DNA of 64,000 nt from contig JAMPIV010008527.1 of the NCBI GenBank assembly GCA_024509875.1, positions 558,001 through 622,000 of the forward strand, given 5' to 3'. Origin of the DNA: Oreohelix idahoensis. Taxonomy: Eukaryota > Mollusca > Gastropoda > Stylommatophora > Oreohelicidae. A program made the translations under genes and the position numbers. The notes beneath the pieces are model-generated. The model was not told the origin of the DNA. It worked only from the letters and a program-made list of their open reading frames with translations, and searched no databases. Shown here in pieces: positions 60,236 to 64,000 of the stretch (the stretch's first letter is position 1; each line of letters begins with the position of its first letter).

Positions 60236-63200
60236 CTTCTTCTTCGATCCTTAACCGCCGACCGTCAAAGCAGTCAGTGGCCATCACGCCTAGTGGCGTC
60301 TTGTAGGGCAACAACAAATTGATTCCACTTTGCACGGTCGGTGGCCATCCTTCGTACAGTGCCCCAACTCTGGTTCATTCTTTGCATCTCAGCCTCCACA
60401 GTCCTCCGCCAAGTTGTTTTTGGTCGGCCTCTCTTTCGCTTTCCTTCAGGAGTCCAAAGCATAGCTTTTCTTGTGATGGCATCGGGGTCTCTTCTGAGGA
60501 CATGACCAACCCAGCTCCAGCGTCTGCCAGCTATGATGGTATGCATGTCCTCTTGCTTGCTACGAGTAAGCAGATCTTGGTTGGTGATGGTATTCGGCCA
60601 AAAGATTCGGTGAATTTTTCTTAGGCATGTTGTGTGAAAAGAGGACAATTTTGACATTTCCTTCTCTGTGACTCTCCAGCATTCCGCACCATAGAGAAGC
60701 ACAGAAAGCACGCAACTCTGGTATAATCTTAATTTTGTGCTTGTGCTGTATTGGGAGGACTTCCACATGTTATTTAGGCTAAAGAAGGCTGTTCTTGCCT
60801 TATTCATTCTGATGTTGATGTCTTTGCCTGCCCCACCGTCTGGTGTTACTATGCTTCCTAGGTATGTGAAGGTATCTGTCTGCACCAGTTGCTGATTCCT
60901 TCTGATATGGGCTCAGGGTTGCTCACATTGAGCGTCATGACCTAAGACTTCTTTAAATTGATGTTCAAGCCCACCTGCTGGCTAAATTTATTAAGTCTAT
61001 CCGTTTTTTCCTGGATGTGTTGATGTGAATGTGCCAGCAGTGCAATGTCATCTGCATATTCCAGATCTTCCAATGTTGAAAATGTAGTCCATCTTATTCC
61101 TCTTGGACTGCCCTCTGTTGTCTGGCGCATCACCCAGTCTATGACTGTTAAAAATAGAGTGGTTGATAAGGGGCATCCCTGTCGTACTCCTGTCTTCACC
61201 TCGAAGGTTAGGTTGCTCTTCCCAACACTACACGTAAAGTTGGCATAGAGGCTTTTTATGATTGACACTATGCAGCTTGGAATTCCATAAGCCCTCAGTA
61301 TTTTCCATAAACTGTCCCTATGTATGCTGTCAAAAGCCTTTTCAAAATCAACAAAATTTATGTAAAGCTGTCTTTGCCATTCTGAGCACTGCTCTATAAT
61401 GTTCCTGAGAGTGAATATATGGTCTACACATCTTCTGTTCTTTCTAAATCCTGCTTGTTCTTTCCTCAGTTTGTAGTCTACTGCCTTTGAAATTCTCTGT
61501 ATAATTATCCTGCCTAGTATTTTGCTGGGAACTGAGAGAAGAGTGATTCCTCTCCAATTATTGCAGTCTGAAAGATCTCCCTTCTTGGGCAATTTGACAA
61601 TTATTCCTTTGTTCCACTCTGATGGTGTTGTCCCCGTTTTTCACACTTGTGCAAATAGTGGTTCTAATAGTTCTGCTGCTAGCTCAGGGTCTGTCTTAAA
61701 TAGCTCTGCATTTAAGTTATCATGGCCCGGAGCTTTACCGTTCTTTAACCCTTTGATTGCTGTGATGATTTCTTCTTTTCGTGGAATGTCTGTATTTACA
61801 TCTAGATCGTTTTCAGCCTCAGGAACATTCAATTGTGTCTCTGGTATTTCCTTGTTCAGAGTTTCTCTGAAGTGCTCTGCCCATCTTGTTTCCTGTCCCT
61901 CTGCTGTCTTGATGAGATTTCCTTGCTTATCTCTTACTAATGTAATATTGTTTGCACCTTGTTTTCCGCTGATGAATTTAGTTATTTTGTATACTGTGCT
62001 TTGTTCATTTCTCAGTGCTGCCTCTTCTGCCTGTTTTGCAAGATCGTCTAGGAAATTCCTTTTGTTGGCTCGGGTTTGGCGTTTAACTTCCCTGTCCAGT
62101 TGACTGTACTGTTCGCTATATAGTTGCTTTAACCTGGGGGACTTCGCTTCTGTTTTCTTTCTTTTCATTTCCTTTCTCATCTTTATGGTGTTTAATGTTT
62201 CTGGTGTTATCCAGTCTTGCTTCTTCCTTTCCTGGAATCCTAAGCATGATTTGCTACTTTTCTTATATATTGTTGAAATGGTGTTGAAATTCTGGTCTAT
62301 ATCATCAGTCAATGTCTTTTCCTGGCTTTTGGCAAATTGATATCGTTTCTTAATGTCGGCCGCAAAAGCTTTTCTGGTAAGGGGGTCCTTCAATTTGCTG
62401 ATGTCAAACCTTTTCTGTGTAGTTACAGTTGGTCCAGCCCTTCTTAGTTTCACTTTCAGTTTTGCTACTACTAAATTGTGATCGCTTCCCACATCTGCAC
62501 CTCTTCTTACCTTCACATCTTGTAATGCATGTCTCCATCTACCGTTAACCATGATGTGGTCTATCTGGTTTCTGTCCCGACCATTTGGTGATTCCCATGT
62601 TTACTTGTGAATTTCCTTATGTGGGAAAAGTGTTCCTCCAATGACCAGGTTGTTAATGCTACAGAAACTTATTAGCTTATCCCCATTTTCGTTTGCTATT
62701 CCGCTGCCGCATTTCAGCATTGTTCTTTCATTATATGTATTGTGTGTGCCAACTTTCGCATTGAGGTCTCCCATTACTATAACAAGATCATATCTGGGTG
62801 TGTCCTCCATTTCTTTCTGCAGTTGTTGGTAGAATTCATCCTTGACCTCCTCATCGCTATCATTCGTTGGTGCGTAGCATTGTATTATTGTAGTGTTGGT
62901 AACTCTCCCTCTCAATCTCAATCGTATCAGTCTGTTGTTGATGGGTTTCCATTCCAGTAATGTCCTTTCTATCCCTTTCTGTAGAATAATGGCTACGCCT
63001 TCACTGTGCTGTCCATCCTCTCTTCCAGAGTAAAGTACTGTTTCTCCTGTTGCTGTTTTAACTTTTCCTGCCCCTGTCCATCTGCTCTCGCTTATCCCCA
63101 GGATGTGTAACCTATAGTTTCTCATTTCTGCCGTGACCTGTCTTAGTTTACCTGTCTCGTACATTGTCCTGACATTCCAAAATCCTATTCTTGTATCCTG

Positions 63201-63551
63201 TTTTGCGGTCAGGACATCCGTTTTCATGTCAGTGGCTTCCTTTCGGCTTTCACCACTGACAGTCATACGAGCCATAGACTCCGAATGTCCATCCCACAGC
63301 AAAGTTTGTTCATTTGATGTTGTTTCCGTAACTTCATTATTTTTTTTTACATAGACAGGGGTGTCAGCCCTATGCTAAAACCCCCAACCTGGAGGACCAG
63401 GATACCAGCTTTTGTCTGACCCCTACCCACACAGACCAGTCCAGCTTGGTTGAACCTACTAGGAGTAAAACTCCCACTGGCATAGCTCTGGGGATTGTCA
63501 GGGTACGCAAGCTGCCATACCGCTACAAGGTATAGGTACCATTGATGGCAG
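60236..63551 (-). mobile_element. Nearly full-length non-LTR retrotransposon (RTE-type layout), AAG-tailed
   Basis: 3,316 bp. It is inserted in minisatellite B with a probable target-site duplication: ATCTACTGGATAT at 60223-60235 and ATCTATTAGATAT at 63552-63564. On the - strand: about 250 bp of 5' leader, a single long endonuclease-RT reading frame, a short 3' end and an (AAG)n tail. It is the only copy in the window with coding from end to end. The fragments at 37402-37533 and 42215-42322 belong to the same family. Confidence 0.9.
60274..63302 (-). pseudogene. LINE polyprotein: APE endonuclease and reverse transcriptase, four disruptions
   Basis: About 1,000 codons. Endonuclease (63302 to about 62450): GFWNVRTMYETGKL, ISESRWTGAG, VIVMGDLNAKVG, NQIDHIMVNGRW, GADVGSDHNLV. 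RT: INFVDFEKAFDSI (motif A), GVRQGCPLS (B), YADDIALL (C, near 61050); all three catalytic Asps are present. C-terminal: TYLGSIVTPDGG, RRWSWVGHVLRRDPD, RGRPKTTWRRTVEAEM. Disruptions: TAA at 62601, TGA at 61641 (where Trp is expected), TAG at 60942, and one frameshift between about 60890 and 60925. With so few breaks the copy is fairly young. It would nick target DNA and copy its own RNA in the nucleus. Confidence 0.9.
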
Positions 63552-64000
63552 ATCTATTAGATATACATGAAACAAATATTTATATCCTCACTTGTATCTA
63601 TTGGATATACATGAAACAAATATTTATATCCTCACTTGTATCTATCTGATATACATGAAACAAATATTTATATCCTCACTTGTATCTATTGGATATACAT
63701 GAAACAAATATTTATATCTTCACTTGTATCTATTGGATATACATGAAACAAATATTTACATCCTCACTTGTATCTATCTTATATACATGAAACAAATATT
63801 TATATCCTCACTTGTATCTATCTGATATACATGAAACAAATATTTATATCCTCACTTGTATCTATTGGATATACATGAAACAAATATTTATATCCTCACT
63901 TGTATCTATTGGATATACATGAAACAAATATTTATATCCTCACTTGTATCTATTGGATATACATGAAACAAATATTTATATCCTCACTTGTATCTATCAG
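63552..64000. repeat. 44-bp minisatellite B, right of LINE
   Basis: About ten more units of the array at 58797-60235. The array continues past the end of the window. Confidence 0.95.

Noticed and set aside
58616..60322. Open frames of up to 145 codons in the 44-bp minisatellite
   Set aside because: The frames simply read the repeat (recurring YLYPHLYLLDIH-like units). A 44-bp unit lacks stops in some phases; there is no independent coding evidence.

Overview
This window is eukaryotic, intron-rich, AT-rich nuclear DNA, most likely from a lophotrochozoan and probably a gastropod mollusc. That placement is an inference from the transposon repertoire (many RTE-type LINE tails, tRNA-derived SINEs, Tigger, piggyBac, Helitron), the very high minisatellite content and an invertebrate-style MFHAS1-like ROCO gene. 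No sequence here fixes the species.

The one well-supported host gene runs on the + strand from about 12.1 to 35.65 kb. Seven exons (12115-12394, 13725-13835, 15482-15750, 17803-18005, 23644-23842, 31348-31576, 33560-35652) join with matching splice phases. Together they encode a protein of about 1,119 residues: a Ser/Pro/Lys-rich tail, leucine-rich repeats, a Roc GTPase with an intact P-loop, and a COR-type C-terminus without a kinase. A second host gene is represented by a single 153-bp exon at 43600-43752 on the - strand, which looks like a lipase maturation factor. Everything else I can name is repeat or transposon.

Layout. 0-9 kb: LINE 3' ends, a SINE nested in one of them, and minisatellites. 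9-12 kb: two large minisatellites just upstream of the first recognised exon. 12-35.7 kb: the ROCO gene; its introns hold LINE and SINE fragments, a piggyBac MITE carrying a Tigger element, a Tc1 fragment and more minisatellites. 35.7-51 kb: intergenic sequence with the lipase-maturation-factor exon, Helitron helicase debris, SINEs and a second, unoccupied copy of the piggyBac MITE. 51-57 kb: an unclassified dispersed repeat split by a 4.15-kb piggyBac-like element, which itself contains five copies of a ~395-bp tandem repeat and a LINE fragment. 57-64 kb: two 44-bp-period minisatellites, the second split by a nearly full-length LINE with a decayed reading frame.

The most unusual signal is in the ROCO gene. 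Tandem repeats next to three of its exons (the first, third and fourth) are built from the exon's own 3' end plus the adjoining 5' splice site, and the stop codon of the last exon is likewise the first unit of a 23-bp tandem repeat. The intronic arrays therefore carry rows of donor-like sites directly downstream of the true donors. I know of no described class matching this, and it recurs four times in one gene.
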